This document shows, in pieces, positions 36,364-45,604 of a stretch of DNA of 64,000 nt. Made by a program: the position numbers and the translations under genes. The notes beneath the pieces were generated by a model. It had not been told where the DNA came from and made no database searches. It saw only the letters and a program-made list of their open reading frames with translations. The stretch lies in the NCBI GenBank assembly GCA_021820975.1, contig JAKADA010000004.1:56868-120867 (forward strand). The letters are read 5' to 3'. Source of the stretch: Bacillota bacterium (lineage in GTDB: Bacteria > Bacillota > Bacilli > Alicyclobacillales > SLC66). The number at the start of each line of letters is the position of its first letter. Positions within the stretch are counted from its first letter, which is position 1.

Positions 36364-37137
36364 CTAGTGAAATCCAGCAAGCAACGAACGAACAACAAGA
36401 TACCATCCATCAACCATCACAAAGAGAAGCAATTTAAACGGCATTGAAATCAAGACAGGTGGCAACATCATCATTCCCATGGACATCAGCGTCGTTGCGA
36501 CAACGAGATCTATGATCAAAAAAGGCACGTAAATCATAAAACCAATTTGAAAAGCTGTTTTCAATTCGCTAATCGCAAAAGCTGGTACCAAGGTAGTAAT
36601 CGGTAACGACACTAAAGATTTTGGCGTTTTTAGATGTTGGTACTGCAAAAACAGTTCAACATCTTGTACTCGCGTCTGTTTGGCCATAAATTCTTTAAAA
36701 GGAAGCTCAGCTTGATTTAATGCAACAGTTTGGTTAATTTTACCCGCCAAATAAGGTTGAACAGCATGTTGATTCACGGTAGAAAAAGTAGGTCCCATAA
36801 TAAACAACGTTAAAAATAAAGCTAATCCCACCAAAATTTGATTTGGCGGTGACTGCTGCAACGACAACGCACTACGTACAAAAGAAAGGACAACAATGAT
36901 GCGTGTAAAGGATGTCATCATAATCAAAATTGCGGGTGCGAGACTTAACAAGGTTAACAGGACAATAATTTGTACCGTTCCGACAATACCTGAAGGGGTT
37001 GTAGATGGATTGACAGATAATGAGATGCCCGGTAAAATTGCTGCCGTTTTTGCTAAAGCAACCGAAGGAACAGCAAGTAATCCAACAAGTGAAAGGGGCA
37101 TCGTGATGGCCATATTACGGATCATCATGAGGCTCAT
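36364..37137 (-). CDS. fliP: Flagellar export gate protein FliP
   Basis: This 257-residue protein has an N-terminal signal peptide (ITMPLSLVGLLAVPSVALA), then hydrophobic helices with the FliP hallmarks VLSFVRSALSLQQSPPNQILVGLALFLTLFIMGPT, AFAISELKTAFQIGFMIYVPFLIIDLVVA and MGMMMLPPVLISMPFKLLLFVMVDGW. It overlaps the fliO end by 23 bases. ATGs at 37128 and 37125 are alternative starts and have the Shine-Dalgarno AAAGGATG at better spacing. Confidence 0.97.
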   Translation of the reverse strand: MSLMMIRNMAITMPLSLVGLLAVPSVALAKTAAILPGISLSVNPSTTPSGIVGTVQIIVLLTLLSLAPAILIMMTSFTRIIVVLSFVRSALSLQQSPPNQILVGLALFLTLFIMGPTFSTVNQHAVQPYLAGKINQTVALNQAELPFKEFMAKQTRVQDVELFLQYQHLKTPKSLVSLPITTLVPAFAISELKTAFQIGFMIYVPFLIIDLVVATTLMSMGMMMLPPVLISMPFKLLLFVMVDGWYLVVRSLLAGFH

Positions 37138-37624
37138 CCTTTCCCTGTTGGTAAATATCCTTCGAGAATTCCTCAGCAGCCTGTGTACGCCGATCTTTAA
37201 CTGTCGTCAAATGGCGTTTTAAAAGAACAGCAAAATCAGGCTCATTCCCTTGTTTTACATTGCGCTGCATACGTTTTGCGACAGCTTGCACAAGGCGTTC
37301 TAAAGGCACCGTCAATTTGGTCGGAGACATACGTTTTTCTTGATCAAGCAGTAAACGATGAGCAAGATCCGGATCATCCAACTGGGCCAGTGGTTCGATA
37401 TTGCCAGAAACGCCAAGAATGAGAATCATCTTTTCATCAACCACAACGACTTGGAGCGTTTTGTTTTGACCTAAAGGTAAAGTAGCTACTTGCCTTACTA
37501 AAGGATTGTGTAGTGCCTTTTGCCCCCGAAAGCCCAACCATCGGATACTGTAGTAAGCCAGTGCAATAATGAACAACAAAACAAGAAGTGCATAAGAATA
37601 CGAGAAAAATCCAGATCCGTTCAT
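37115..37624 (-). CDS. fliO: Flagellar biosynthesis protein FliO/FliZ
   Basis: This 169-residue protein has one N-terminal transmembrane helix (YALLVLLFIIALAYYSIRWL) and a small beta domain with PLGQNKTLQVVVVDEKMILILGVSGNIEPLAQ, the FliO pattern. The C-terminal part is basic and charged. It assists FliP assembly. It sits between cheY and fliP, where B. subtilis has fliZ (fliO). Confidence 0.92.
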   Translation of the reverse strand: MNGSGFFSYSYALLVLLFIIALAYYSIRWLGFRGQKALHNPLVRQVATLPLGQNKTLQVVVVDEKMILILGVSGNIEPLAQLDDPDLAHRLLLDQEKRMSPTKLTVPLERLVQAVAKRMQRNVKQGNEPDFAVLLKRHLTTVKDRRTQAAEEFSKDIYQQGKDEPHDDP

Positions 37625-37642
37625 GGTTGATACCGTCCAATT

Positions 37643-38005
37643 TTACCCAACTGTTTTGCGAATAGCTTCGATGACGCGATCAGCTTGAAAAGGTTTAACG
37701 ATGAAATCGCGAGCACCCGCTTGTATCGCATCAATAACCATAGCTTGTTGTCCCATCGCCGAACACATGATGATCTTTGCAGTACCGTCTATTTTACGAA
37801 TTTCTTTTAAAGCCTGAATGCCGTCCATTTCTGGCATCGTGATATCCATGGTAACAAGGTCAGGTTTTAACTCCTTATACCTTTCTACGGCTTGAGCTCC
37901 ATCACTAGCTTCACCAACTACAACATAGCCATTTTTTGTAAGAATTTCTTTAATCATCATTCGCATAAATGCAGCATCATCAACAACTAAAATTCGGTTT
38001 GACAA
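37643..38005 (-). CDS. cheY: Chemotaxis response regulator CheY
   Basis: This 120-residue single-domain receiver is very close to B. subtilis CheY: MSNRILVVDDAAFMRMM, the phospho-acceptor Asp54 in DLVTMDITMPEMDG, CSAMGQQAMVIDAIQAGARDFIVKPFQADRV. I place the start at TTG 38005 because CGGGAGTG lies six bases upstream and the numbering then matches the family. A GTG at 38014 falls inside that Shine-Dalgarno. CheY-P binds FliM and FliY at the switch. It lies between fliY and fliO. Confidence 0.97.
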   Translation of the reverse strand: MSNRILVVDDAAFMRMMIKEILTKNGYVVVGEASDGAQAVERYKELKPDLVTMDITMPEMDGIQALKEIRKIDGTAKIIMCSAMGQQAMVIDAIQAGARDFIVKPFQADRVIEAIRKTVG

Positions 38006-38028
38006 GGTAAACACTCCCGTTAAATTGA

Positions 38029-39204
38029 TTATTGCAATCGTGCAATGCGTTCCGCTGGACTAATAATATCGGTCACTCTCACACCGAAGTTTTCATCAAT
38101 TACGACAACTTCACCACGTGCGATCAGTTTGTGATTAACCAAAATATCCACTGGTTCGCCGGCTAGTGCATCTAGTTCAATGATCGATCCAGGACCAAAA
38201 TCCAAAATATCCCGAATCAATTTCTTTGTTCTACCCAGTTCTACAGTTAATTGCAAAGGAATATCGAGCAACAAATCAAGATTTCGTCCAGAACGCATAG
38301 GTGCTGGATCATCAAAAGCTGAAAATACAGCTTTCTCAACGATCGGTTGGACTGATGACCCACTTTTTGCAGTGGCATGAGACATCGGGCTGTTTCCGTA
38401 CGATTCCGTTGCCATCGCTGCCGTATAGGCATTCGTTGCCATCTGATACGTCGATGATGCTGCTGCTGTTTCAATCATCACATCGTCCACATAAACGGGT
38501 TCTTGACCAGGTGTAGTAGCTTTGTTATTAACAGCGGTATCCTGATGCGGTCCCATCACCATATCCACTAAGAAGCGTGCAAATTCAATCGGAATGACTT
38601 GCATAATATTAGAATCGATCAAATCCCCGACAGTTAAGTGAAACGAGATACGAACTAAAATATCGGATTCCGGTACAAATGACGAACTTGTCGTTGCGTC
38701 GACCAACTGCACGACAGGCGGTGAAATATTTACAGCTCGTCCGACCATTGTAGCCATGGACGTTGAAGCGGAACCCATCATTTGATTCATCGCTTCACCA
38801 ACGGCACTCATGTGCAATTCGTTCAATTCCGCGGCGGGTGCCCTCCCATCACCACCTAGCATAAGATCAGCGATAATTTGAGCGTCGTCGATGCGTATCA
38901 TAAGGAAATTAGAACCTTGCAACCCCTCGGTATACTCTACACGTGCCGCAACATGTGGAACGGGAAATTCTTCTACAAACTGATCACGTAGTAAAAGTGT
39001 GACCTGCGGCGTGGTGATGTTCACTTTTTGGCGCAGTAACGTGGATAACGTGGTTGCCGCTGTACCAAAAGAAATGTTTCCCACTTCACCGAGAGCATCC
39101 CGATCAAACATGGATAAATAGTCGTCTGGATTGATTTCCTTTTTTGTCGCACCTCCATGCAATAATGCATCGATTTCTTCTTGTGACAAAAAATCACTAC
39201 TCAT
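38029..39204 (-). CDS. fliY: Flagellar switch protein FliY (CheC-FliN fusion type)
   Basis: This 391-residue protein has an N-terminal CheY-P-binding peptide (SSDFLSQEEIDALLHGG), a CheC-like phosphatase domain with both E-x2-N motifs (DALGEVGNISFGTAATTLSTLL and SAVGEAMNQMMGSASTSMATMV), a flexible low-complexity linker (about 230-310), and a C-terminal FliN/SpoA domain (LQLTVELGRTKKLIRDILDFGPGSIIELD). It is both a C-ring component and a CheY-P phosphatase. The ATG at 39204 has GGTGG upstream and overlaps the fliM stop. Confidence 0.96.
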   Translation of the reverse strand: MSSDFLSQEEIDALLHGGATKKEINPDDYLSMFDRDALGEVGNISFGTAATTLSTLLRQKVNITTPQVTLLLRDQFVEEFPVPHVAARVEYTEGLQGSNFLMIRIDDAQIIADLMLGGDGRAPAAELNELHMSAVGEAMNQMMGSASTSMATMVGRAVNISPPVVQLVDATTSSSFVPESDILVRISFHLTVGDLIDSNIMQVIPIEFARFLVDMVMGPHQDTAVNNKATTPGQEPVYVDDVMIETAAASSTYQMATNAYTAAMATESYGNSPMSHATAKSGSSVQPIVEKAVFSAFDDPAPMRSGRNLDLLLDIPLQLTVELGRTKKLIRDILDFGPGSIIELDALAGEPVDILVNHKLIARGEVVVIDENFGVRVTDIISPAERIARLQ

Positions 39205-40195
39205 CTGAGCCACCATCTTCCACTACTTGAGTAATTTTTACAGCGTAGCGTCCACGATGTGTACCGGGGTCGCCACGGTACTTTACCTCACCACCCACGC
39301 GAATAAATAAAGATTCGCCAACAGACTGATCAAGAGTAATCACATCACCGAGTCTTAATTCTAATAAATCATTTACCGTGATGCTCCCATAGCCCAGTTC
39401 CGCTTTCACAAAAACTTCTACTTGATTCATGTGCTTAGAAAGTGTTTGTGATGATATACCTTGCTTCGCCTCTTGTGTTCTTGGTGAAGCATAAACGAAT
39501 CTTGCACTCAATCTTGACATCAGTGGTTCAAGGACCACATGTGGCATACAAATATTGACGGTGCCTGTCACACTACCGATGGAAATCGACAAGGATACAA
39601 CCAGCACAACATCGCTTTGATTAGCAATCTGAATAAACTGCGGATTGATTTCTAGGCTGTCATAACCAAACTGCAATTCCCCTATCGATCCCCATGCGAC
39701 CGTCATCGATGATAAGGAGCGCGAGAATAATCGTTCAAGCACGACTGTGTCAATTTCCGTCAGCCTGCGATCGCCATCTTGTGAAGCACCTGCCCCGCCT
39801 AAAACTCGATCAAGCATAGCATAAGCGACGTTTGGTGCCACTTCGATCAGGAATTTCCCTTGTAAACTAGGCACATTAATGACATGTAGAACTGTGATAG
39901 GTGGAACGGATCGAATAAATTCCTCGTAGGGAACCTGTTCGACTGATTCTACATTTAACTGTACGACCGTTCTCAACTGTGCAGAAAAAAAAGTTGCTAA
40001 AAGTCGGGAATAGTGCTCGTAAATCCTAGAAATTGATCGAATATGTTCCTTAGAGAAACGCATCGCCCGCTTAAAGTCGTAGGTTCGAACCCGTTGCGCT
40101 TCGTCACTGCGCCGAATCTCTTCTGCTGAAACTTCTCCTGATGTGAGGGCGGATAGCAACGAATCGATTTCACCTTGCGACAGGACATCGGGCAT
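39197..40195 (-). CDS. fliM: Flagellar motor switch protein FliM
   Basis: This 332-residue FliM has the N-terminal CheY-binding peptide DVLSQGEIDSLLSAL, the middle domain with RIYEHYSRLLATFFSAQLR, GKFLIEVAPNVAYAMLDRVLGG and LTEIDTVVLERLFSRSL, and a C-terminal SpoA domain (VKAELGYGSITVNDLLELRLGDVITLD). It links FliG to FliY in the C-ring. GGGGGGG precedes the ATG. Confidence 0.97.
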   Translation of the reverse strand: MPDVLSQGEIDSLLSALTSGEVSAEEIRRSDEAQRVRTYDFKRAMRFSKEHIRSISRIYEHYSRLLATFFSAQLRTVVQLNVESVEQVPYEEFIRSVPPITVLHVINVPSLQGKFLIEVAPNVAYAMLDRVLGGAGASQDGDRRLTEIDTVVLERLFSRSLSSMTVAWGSIGELQFGYDSLEINPQFIQIANQSDVVLVVSLSISIGSVTGTVNICMPHVVLEPLMSRLSARFVYASPRTQEAKQGISSQTLSKHMNQVEVFVKAELGYGSITVNDLLELRLGDVITLDQSVGESLFIRVGGEVKYRGDPGTHRGRYAVKITQVVEDGGSDE

Positions 40196-40224
40196 GAGTC
40201 ATTCCCCCCCTTCCATTTTCATCG

Positions 40225-40644
40225 TTATTGAATAATTGCGTTATCAATATAAACTTGGGATACCTTTCCGGTATCTAAAAAACTATTCACATGGTTTTTT
40301 ACTAAGGATTTAAGTTCTTTATATCCACCTGGTTGATCGATCTGGCTCGCCGTTAAACCATGCAACACTGACATCACAGCATCATCAACTTGAGACGCTC
40401 GGCTTGTTAATTCTGCCGCCACAGTGGCATTGGGTGCTTGAAAGGTGAATTGAATTTGAATAATATTGCCACCTTGCAAATTGGTCGTGAGTTTGTCGCC
40501 TTGAAATTGCCAAGATTGCAGCATAGCTGCTGAAGGTGGAGCGTTTAAGCCTGGTTTGATCATGAACTGATACGCCGCGGCACCTCCAACAAGAATCACT
40601 GCAGCGATTCCTATAATAAGAAAAGATCGATTCCTAAGGTTCAT
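40225..40644 (-). CDS. fliL: Flagellar basal-body protein FliL
   Basis: This 139-residue protein has an N-terminal transmembrane helix (SFLIIGIAAVILVGGAAAYQFMI) and an extracytoplasmic domain ending in LKSLVKNHVNSFLDTGKVSQVYIDNAIIQ, consistent with FliL. FliL surrounds stators and tunes torque. The domain is divergent, so the call leans on position between flbD and fliM. The ATG at 40644 overlaps flbD by 11 bases; AAGGATG lies about 10 bases upstream. Confidence 0.88.
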   Translation of the reverse strand: MNLRNRSFLIIGIAAVILVGGAAAYQFMIKPGLNAPPSAAMLQSWQFQGDKLTTNLQGGNIIQIQFTFQAPNATVAAELTSRASQVDDAVMSVLHGLTASQIDQPGGYKELKSLVKNHVNSFLDTGKVSQVYIDNAIIQ

Positions 40645-40864
40645 TATGTTCGGGCATCCTTCCACCGTCAAAACATGCACTTACAAGGCCGATCGATCGA
40701 TAAAACTCAGCAACATCATGAACGACCTGATCAGCACTCTCTTTGACGACATACTTTTTGCCGGAGACCATGGTGATCACCGTATCAGGTGTGGATTCTA
40801 TATGTTCGATCATGATGGCATTGAGCACAAAAACAGATCCACCAATGCGTGTTACGTTGATCAC
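40634..40864 (-). CDS. flbD: FlbD/SwrD family flagellar protein
   Basis: This 76-residue protein shows the short FlbD pattern: INVTRIGGSVFVLNAIMIEHIESTPDTVITMVSGKKYVVKES, then a helical tail. In B. subtilis SwrD, encoded at the same place between flgE and fliL, raises flagellar motor power. The GTG start has AAGGAGG upstream. Confidence 0.93.
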   Translation of the reverse strand: MINVTRIGGSVFVLNAIMIEHIESTPDTVITMVSGKKYVVKESADQVVHDVAEFYRSIGLVSACFDGGRMPEHNEP

Positions 40865-40893
40865 CCGATCGCCTCCTTATGTGCCTTATCGCT

Positions 40894-41868
40894 TTACGCT
40901 TGTTGCTCCAAGTTTTGAATCGTAGACAAGATGTTATTGTCTGTATTGATTACTTTGGAGTTTGCGTCAAAACCTTGTTGCGCAATGATCATATTGGTAA
41001 ATTCATTGGTTAAGTTCACATTTGATGCTTCAAGATACCCAACGCGAAACGATGCAAAGCCGTTTTGCCCTGGCACGCCAAGGGAAGCACCTTGGGTTGG
41101 ACTTGCCGTTGCCAAAAATTGACCAGAGTTTGCTGTAGGCACGTACATATTGTTCCCTACTTTTTGCATACCCCCTGGATTGAAAAACTGTGCTATCGGC
41201 ACTTGCCAGGTTTCAATGGTAGCACCCGTATTAGGATCAGTAACCGTAATCTGTCCATTGGCTCCGATATTAAAATTACCGGGAACAACAGTAACACCAC
41301 CACCTGATGATGTCTGAGCGACGCCAATATTAACAGCACTTAATTGGGACGGATTAGTAGGTGCAGGGGATGTCGATGTCAAATACCCTAATAGTTTTGC
41401 CCCGTTAGGTAACACCAAGTCTCCAGCAGCATCAACAGTAAAATTGCCTGCACGCGTATACGCTACAGGGCCGGTAGTTCCAACTGTTGCAGGTGTTGGA
41501 GCCGTGTCAGCCACTGTTGGCTGCGTTGTAGCCACGGTGCTACTCACAGCAAACATACCACTACCATCAAGCGAAATATCCGTTGGTACCCCCGTTTGCT
41601 GATCAGCACCTTGTGTAAACAATGTACTGATCGCCCCCACACTGACACCCAATCCAACTTGTTGCGGATTCGTTCCTCCAGGCCCTGTAACACCAGTAGC
41701 AGTTGGCGCGGAGGCTCCCGATAGCGTTTGACTCAGGATGTCACTAAATTCGACACGACCCGTCTTAAATCCTGTCGTATCGACATTAGCAATATTATTT
41801 CCCGTAACATCCAAACTCGTTTGAAAAGCATTCATTCCTGAAACCGCAGAATACAACGAACGTAACAT
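40894..41868 (-). CDS. flgE: Flagellar hook protein FlgE
   Basis: This 324-residue rod/hook-family protein starts LRSLYSAVSGMNAFQTSLDVTGNNIANVDTTGFKTGRVEFSDILSQT and ends in NVNLTNEFTNMIIAQQGFDANSKVINTDNNILSTIQNLEQQA. These coiled-coil-forming termini are shared by FlgE, FlgF and FlgG; length and operon position favour FlgE. The middle is rich in T, P, G and A and lacks cysteine or lysine clusters. GGAGGATC precedes the ATG. Confidence 0.92.
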   Translation of the reverse strand: MLRSLYSAVSGMNAFQTSLDVTGNNIANVDTTGFKTGRVEFSDILSQTLSGASAPTATGVTGPGGTNPQQVGLGVSVGAISTLFTQGADQQTGVPTDISLDGSGMFAVSSTVATTQPTVADTAPTPATVGTTGPVAYTRAGNFTVDAAGDLVLPNGAKLLGYLTSTSPAPTNPSQLSAVNIGVAQTSSGGGVTVVPGNFNIGANGQITVTDPNTGATIETWQVPIAQFFNPGGMQKVGNNMYVPTANSGQFLATASPTQGASLGVPGQNGFASFRVGYLEASNVNLTNEFTNMIIAQQGFDANSKVINTDNNILSTIQNLEQQA

Positions 41869-41963
41869 GAATGATCCTCCCTTTTTATGTCGCCTCAGTC
41901 AATCGGCGAACATCCTAGCAGCTTCCGACAAGCGGTCCAGCCGCACAACAACAATCTCAACAA

Positions 41964-42383
41964 TTATGACTTAGCCATAACTATAGCGCTGTCAATATTC
42001 GTGATGACACTTGGCTCTGCCGTATCAAGCCGCATAGCTGTTACCACGGTACGATTTGGTACACTTAACACGAAACCCACAGTTCCCACCACAACCAACG
42101 ATTCCTTAGCGTTTTTTTGTGCTAACGTATCTGCCGCATGTGATAAATCTCGCATCGTTTGTTCGGTTACTACTACACCTCGTGAGCGCAAGCGTTCACT
42201 GGCATGTGCAGATAAGGTAATGGACTGGCCTACCGTAGCTTTTGCATTTTGTTGTTGTGTTTTTTGCAACGTCCTCGCAAAAGTGTTACCTGCATTTATT
42301 TCCTCCACCTTGTTGCGGATTTGCGCAGGTGGCGTCGGCGATGTGGCGCCATGGTTGCCAATACGCAACCAATTTTCTGTCAT
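41964..42383 (-). CDS. Flagellar operon protein, TIGR02530/DUF3766 family
   Basis: This 139-residue protein has the short conserved block FARTLQKTQQQ then ITLSAHASERLRSRGVVVTEQTMRDLSHAADTLAQKNAKESLVVVGTVGFVLSVPNRTVVTAM, which is the family of small flagellar operon proteins found between flgD and flgE. No enzymatic motif is visible; a role in hook assembly has been guessed from position only. AGGGGGC precedes the ATG. A gap of 94 bases separates it from flgE. Confidence 0.85.
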   Translation of the reverse strand: MTENWLRIGNHGATSPTPPAQIRNKVEEINAGNTFARTLQKTQQQNAKATVGQSITLSAHASERLRSRGVVVTEQTMRDLSHAADTLAQKNAKESLVVVGTVGFVLSVPNRTVVTAMRLDTAEPSVITNIDSAIVMAKS

Positions 42384-42396
42384 AGAACAAGCCCCC

Positions 42397-42840
42397 TTAC
42401 TTAGCGACCGACAATACCGAGGAAACAGGGTAGTCTGTTCCGTTTACAGTCACCGTTGTAGTTGATCCGTTAGCATTTACTGAACTGACAGACCCCGTTA
42501 CATTACTTCCATCTGCTGCTTGCAAAGTCACCGTATGGCCCAGCAGTAAAAATGCTGAATTAAGTTGTGTGCTCGACGTTAAATTGTTCAATTCAGTCAC
42601 CATCTGTGCACTTGATTTTGAGACATTCGTCATTTGTTCGAGTGATGTAAATTGCGCTAATTGCGCAATGAATTGCGAATTACTCTGTGGTTGCGTTGGA
42701 TCTTGGTGTTGCATCTGAGTAACAAGCAACTGTAAAAAAGAATTCTCGCCTAACGAACTAGTCGATATAGCACTAGATAGTGCCGATGACGTCGATGTTG
42801 TTGCGGAAGGTGTCGTATTTGTGATCGCAGAAGTAGTCAT
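42397..42840 (-). CDS. flgD: Hook-capping protein FlgD
   Basis: This 147-residue FlgD has the hallmark segment [47 protein letters not shown], then a short beta domain. It lacks the C-terminal FN3/Tudor pair of Proteobacterial FlgD, as is common in Firmicutes. It caps the growing hook during FlgE polymerisation. AGGAGGTTGAG precedes the ATG. Confidence 0.95.
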   Translation of the reverse strand: MTTSAITNTTPSATTSTSSALSSAISTSSLGENSFLQLLVTQMQHQDPTQPQSNSQFIAQLAQFTSLEQMTNVSKSSAQMVTELNNLTSSTQLNSAFLLLGHTVTLQAADGSNVTGSVSSVNANGSTTTVTVNGTDYPVSSVLSVAK

Positions 42841-42867
42841 CTCTCAACCTCCTAAAAAATGTGTCTC

Positions 42868-44469
42868 TTATGCTTCAGCAAAAAAACCATTTGAACCTAC
42901 TCCTTGATCCAAATAGATAGTTCCCTTGGAGCTGACACTACGTGTGCTTGCAGCATGCTCAGTCGATACCAAAATGGGTGATGTCGGTTGCTTGAAAGAC
43001 TGTTGTCTCGATCCAGTATCACTACGAACATCCACCGAGACGCTCGAAAATCGACTTTGCAAACGGTGATCCTTTAAATCCGGAAGAAACTTTTCAAGGA
43101 GCATTTTTGACGAATCAGCAGAGGTTACAAATTGTACGTTTAATTCACCCGATGAGTGTGCATGTATGTTTAACTTTAGCTTACCTAAATGAGCTGGTAT
43201 CAAGGTCATTTCCACTGAAGATTGAACTGGCATTCCCGTTTCACGAGCTTTAGCCATCGCGAGATTGAGCAATTGCTGTCCATCTCCTTGAAGCCAATAA
43301 GCAGCATTGCTTAACGAATAGCCATTTAAGCCTGTTGTTGGTGATACCATAGACACAAACGTTGCGCTAGGTGTGGTAACGCTACTTGTATTAACTTCCA
43401 ACACCAAAGGTGATGATGCGTTGCTACTTGTATCAGTTTGTTGCTTATTTGTCGTATCACGTCCTAAACTTGCTTTAGTAGCAACTACCGACCGAGTATG
43501 CTTAGCAAGACTTGCCAGCAAACTTTTTTCTACCCCTTGATTAGTGGTCGTTACCATTTCTAAGGGCACACTTGCTATAGCAGCCTTGTTCTTTCCCTTA
43601 TGTGTCATACCTTTTGCTGTTTTAAGAATCGTTAGCTTCAAGGTGCTTTTTTGCATGACGAGTGACGGCAACGCAGGATTTGCCATGATGTCTGATTGCC
43701 TGACACTACGTTTTGCGATCGCCTGCAAAAGGCCACTTTTTACATGACTGTTCGTCGACACCGTTGCTATCAGCAAATTTTGTGCTGTTTGTATTGATGA
43801 AGGCTTCAAGGATTCGCTTTGCAATGTAGGTGCTGGCGACGAAGTTTTACGTGTCATGTTTTGTTGCTTGGCACTGCGTTCTATGGGCATGGTCAAACTC
43901 CCATGGTTCGCCAAAGACGACAAATTCGAACTCGTCATAAGTTTTGACACACTAACCGATTGGTTCGTTGGCTCGACGAGTTTTGAAAGTGATTCAAAAT
44001 TTTGTCCGCTATTTGATCGAATTGTTGGAGCCATCGGTATAGATTGTTTTGAGCTTGCTGACAAGTCACGAACAGGGAGTTTCTTACCTATCGATACTGC
44101 AGCAATAGCAGTTTGAATTTGACTTGGCTTCACAGCATCAAGGCCAAGAGTTTTTGTTGTCACATTACTCTTTGCATGAGTACTATGTGAAATCAAGTGG
44201 GTTTTCCCTAGGGGCGGCAGTGGATTTGTTGCAAGTAATAACCCCGGAACACTTAGTGTGCCTGCTAGACTCGCACCCTGATTCTTCTCACTAAGCACTG
44301 AATTATGTTCTTTTTGTAGCAATGCCGCAAAAGACCCTTTAACTCTCGCATGATGAGTTGTAACAGAGCGTTTATCCTTACCACTAGTCAAAAGAACCTT
44401 TGCATCACCTTTTGGTACACGTTTAGATACCCCGATTTTTGCTTTTAAAGGTAATTCATGAGCGATCAT
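42868..44469 (-). CDS. fliK: Flagellar hook-length control protein FliK
   Basis: This 533-residue protein is mostly low-complexity sequence rich in S, T, K, Q and L (about 1-380). Its C-terminal domain (about 395-490) has the FliK substrate-switch pattern MTLIPAHLGKLKLNIHAHSSGELNVQFVTSADSSKMLLEKFLPDLKDHRL. It measures hook length and triggers FlhB switching. Length and N-terminal sequence vary widely in the family; the C-terminal motif and position between motE-like and flgD support the call. AAAGGAGG precedes the ATG. Confidence 0.92.
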   Translation of the reverse strand: MIAHELPLKAKIGVSKRVPKGDAKVLLTSGKDKRSVTTHHARVKGSFAALLQKEHNSVLSEKNQGASLAGTLSVPGLLLATNPLPPLGKTHLISHSTHAKSNVTTKTLGLDAVKPSQIQTAIAAVSIGKKLPVRDLSASSKQSIPMAPTIRSNSGQNFESLSKLVEPTNQSVSVSKLMTSSNLSSLANHGSLTMPIERSAKQQNMTRKTSSPAPTLQSESLKPSSIQTAQNLLIATVSTNSHVKSGLLQAIAKRSVRQSDIMANPALPSLVMQKSTLKLTILKTAKGMTHKGKNKAAIASVPLEMVTTTNQGVEKSLLASLAKHTRSVVATKASLGRDTTNKQQTDTSSNASSPLVLEVNTSSVTTPSATFVSMVSPTTGLNGYSLSNAAYWLQGDGQQLLNLAMAKARETGMPVQSSVEMTLIPAHLGKLKLNIHAHSSGELNVQFVTSADSSKMLLEKFLPDLKDHRLQSRFSSVSVDVRSDTGSRQQSFKQPTSPILVSTEHAASTRSVSSKGTIYLDQGVGSNGFFAEA

Positions 44470-44538
44470 GTTCTATCGTTCCTCCTTTCCTACGATGTTG
44501 AAAAAAGATTTGCATTCCCCCTTTCGCCACGTCAAACT

Positions 44539-45135
44539 TCAGGCACCAGATTGCAACAATTTGGCCGCTACTTTAACTGGTAATTGCGCCATGACAGAGG
44601 CTTGATCTGGTGCATCCATCGCTTGCAACGTCAACACTTGTTCAGGAAATGGTAATAGCACAAGAATCTGTGATGCCTGAGTCGGTGACATGTTCATCAA
44701 CACAGTTGCCTCTGATTTGGCATTTTTCGAAACTTGTTTGGCGACTATAAGTTGACGTTGCACGCTATGCAATTCATTTTTCAAAACAGATGCCGTCGTT
44801 TTAGATGTAGCAAGTTGCTGTTGCAAGTGGTGCACAGAAACTTCCAAAGTTTTAAGGTGTAACCGGTCATTCGTAACAGTAAGTTTCAATTGCGTTTTTA
44901 GCGATAATACTTGTTCCGACACAGGTGGCATTTTCGCAGGCAACCCCAACGTATGTCGTACGACAGGAAATTGATCAAGCCAAGTATTGAACGTACCCGT
45001 TACGTTAAAACCTAAAATAAATTGTAGTATGACGATAAGAAGAACGATCGTAAACACTATAGGTAAAATGATCATATAAAACACCCAAGAGAGAGGGCGC
45101 ACTTCATAAGCTTTGTCTCGTTTATCCGCCACCAA
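44539..45135 (-). CDS. ylxF: MotE/YlxF-like flagellar protein
   Basis: This 198-residue protein has an N-terminal transmembrane helix (VFYMIILPIVFTIVLLIVILQFIL), a central coiled coil (about 85-140), and a C-terminal MgtE-N-like helical domain (MSPTQASQILVLLPFPEQVLTLQAMDAPDQASVMAQLP). This matches YlxF of B. subtilis, encoded between fliJ and fliK. MotE-type proteins help stator or motor function, but the role in this lineage is inferred. I place the start at TTG 45135, with AAGGGGAG upstream; the next codon GTG is also possible. Confidence 0.82.
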   Translation of the reverse strand: MVADKRDKAYEVRPLSWVFYMIILPIVFTIVLLIVILQFILGFNVTGTFNTWLDQFPVVRHTLGLPAKMPPVSEQVLSLKTQLKLTVTNDRLHLKTLEVSVHHLQQQLATSKTTASVLKNELHSVQRQLIVAKQVSKNAKSEATVLMNMSPTQASQILVLLPFPEQVLTLQAMDAPDQASVMAQLPVKVAAKLLQSGA

Positions 45136-45172
45136 CCATCAACTCCCCTTGAGTGTTCAAAAACCTCAATGA

Positions 45173-45604
45173 TCATATTGGCTTAGTTCGTGAAACAGCA
45201 AGGTCATCGGCTTGCCGCAAGTCATACTTATCACGTTCCGAAACGATCGTTTCAATCGTTTGTTCATGATGAATTTCCCAACGTTTAGCATCTTGATAGG
45301 CTAACGTGGTTTGCTGTCGAAATCGCTCTACTACCTCGGTTTGTCCAACCACAGTGGCTGTTTGTTGTATTTTTTGTTCCTGAAGCAGCCCAAAATAATA
45401 GTGCCATAGTAACGCTTCATGACCCGTTCTTGATAAAGCAGGTTGATCCTGATCTAAGTTTTCAATGCCACTTTGTAACTGAGCCAAAACGGCGTTTTGC
45501 TCTTGCAGTACATTAGCTGCATTTTTTTGTCTTGCTACTGCTTGCTGTAATACCAATTCATGCAAATGAAAAAGGCGTGCTGTTCGATCACTTTTACTCA
45601 TCAT
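45173..45604 (-). CDS. fliJ: Flagellar export chaperone FliJ
   Basis: This 143-residue protein is nearly all helical and coiled-coil (LHELVLQQAVARQKNAANVLQEQNAVLAQLQ, WEIHHEQTIETIVSERDKYDLRQADDLAVSR), the FliJ profile. It links the FliI ATPase ring to FlhA. It overlaps the fliI stop by four bases. Sequence is weakly conserved across the family; position between fliI and ylxF supports the call. Confidence 0.88.
   Translation of the reverse strand: MMSKSDRTARLFHLHELVLQQAVARQKNAANVLQEQNAVLAQLQSGIENLDQDQPALSRTGHEALLWHYYFGLLQEQKIQQTATVVGQTEVVERFRQQTTLAYQDAKRWEIHHEQTIETIVSERDKYDLRQADDLAVSRTKPI

Noticed and set aside
41887..42465. A 192-codon plus-strand open frame opposite the TIGR02530 gene
   Set aside because: It overlaps the well-supported flagellar gene and the flgD end in antisense, with no conserved sequence.
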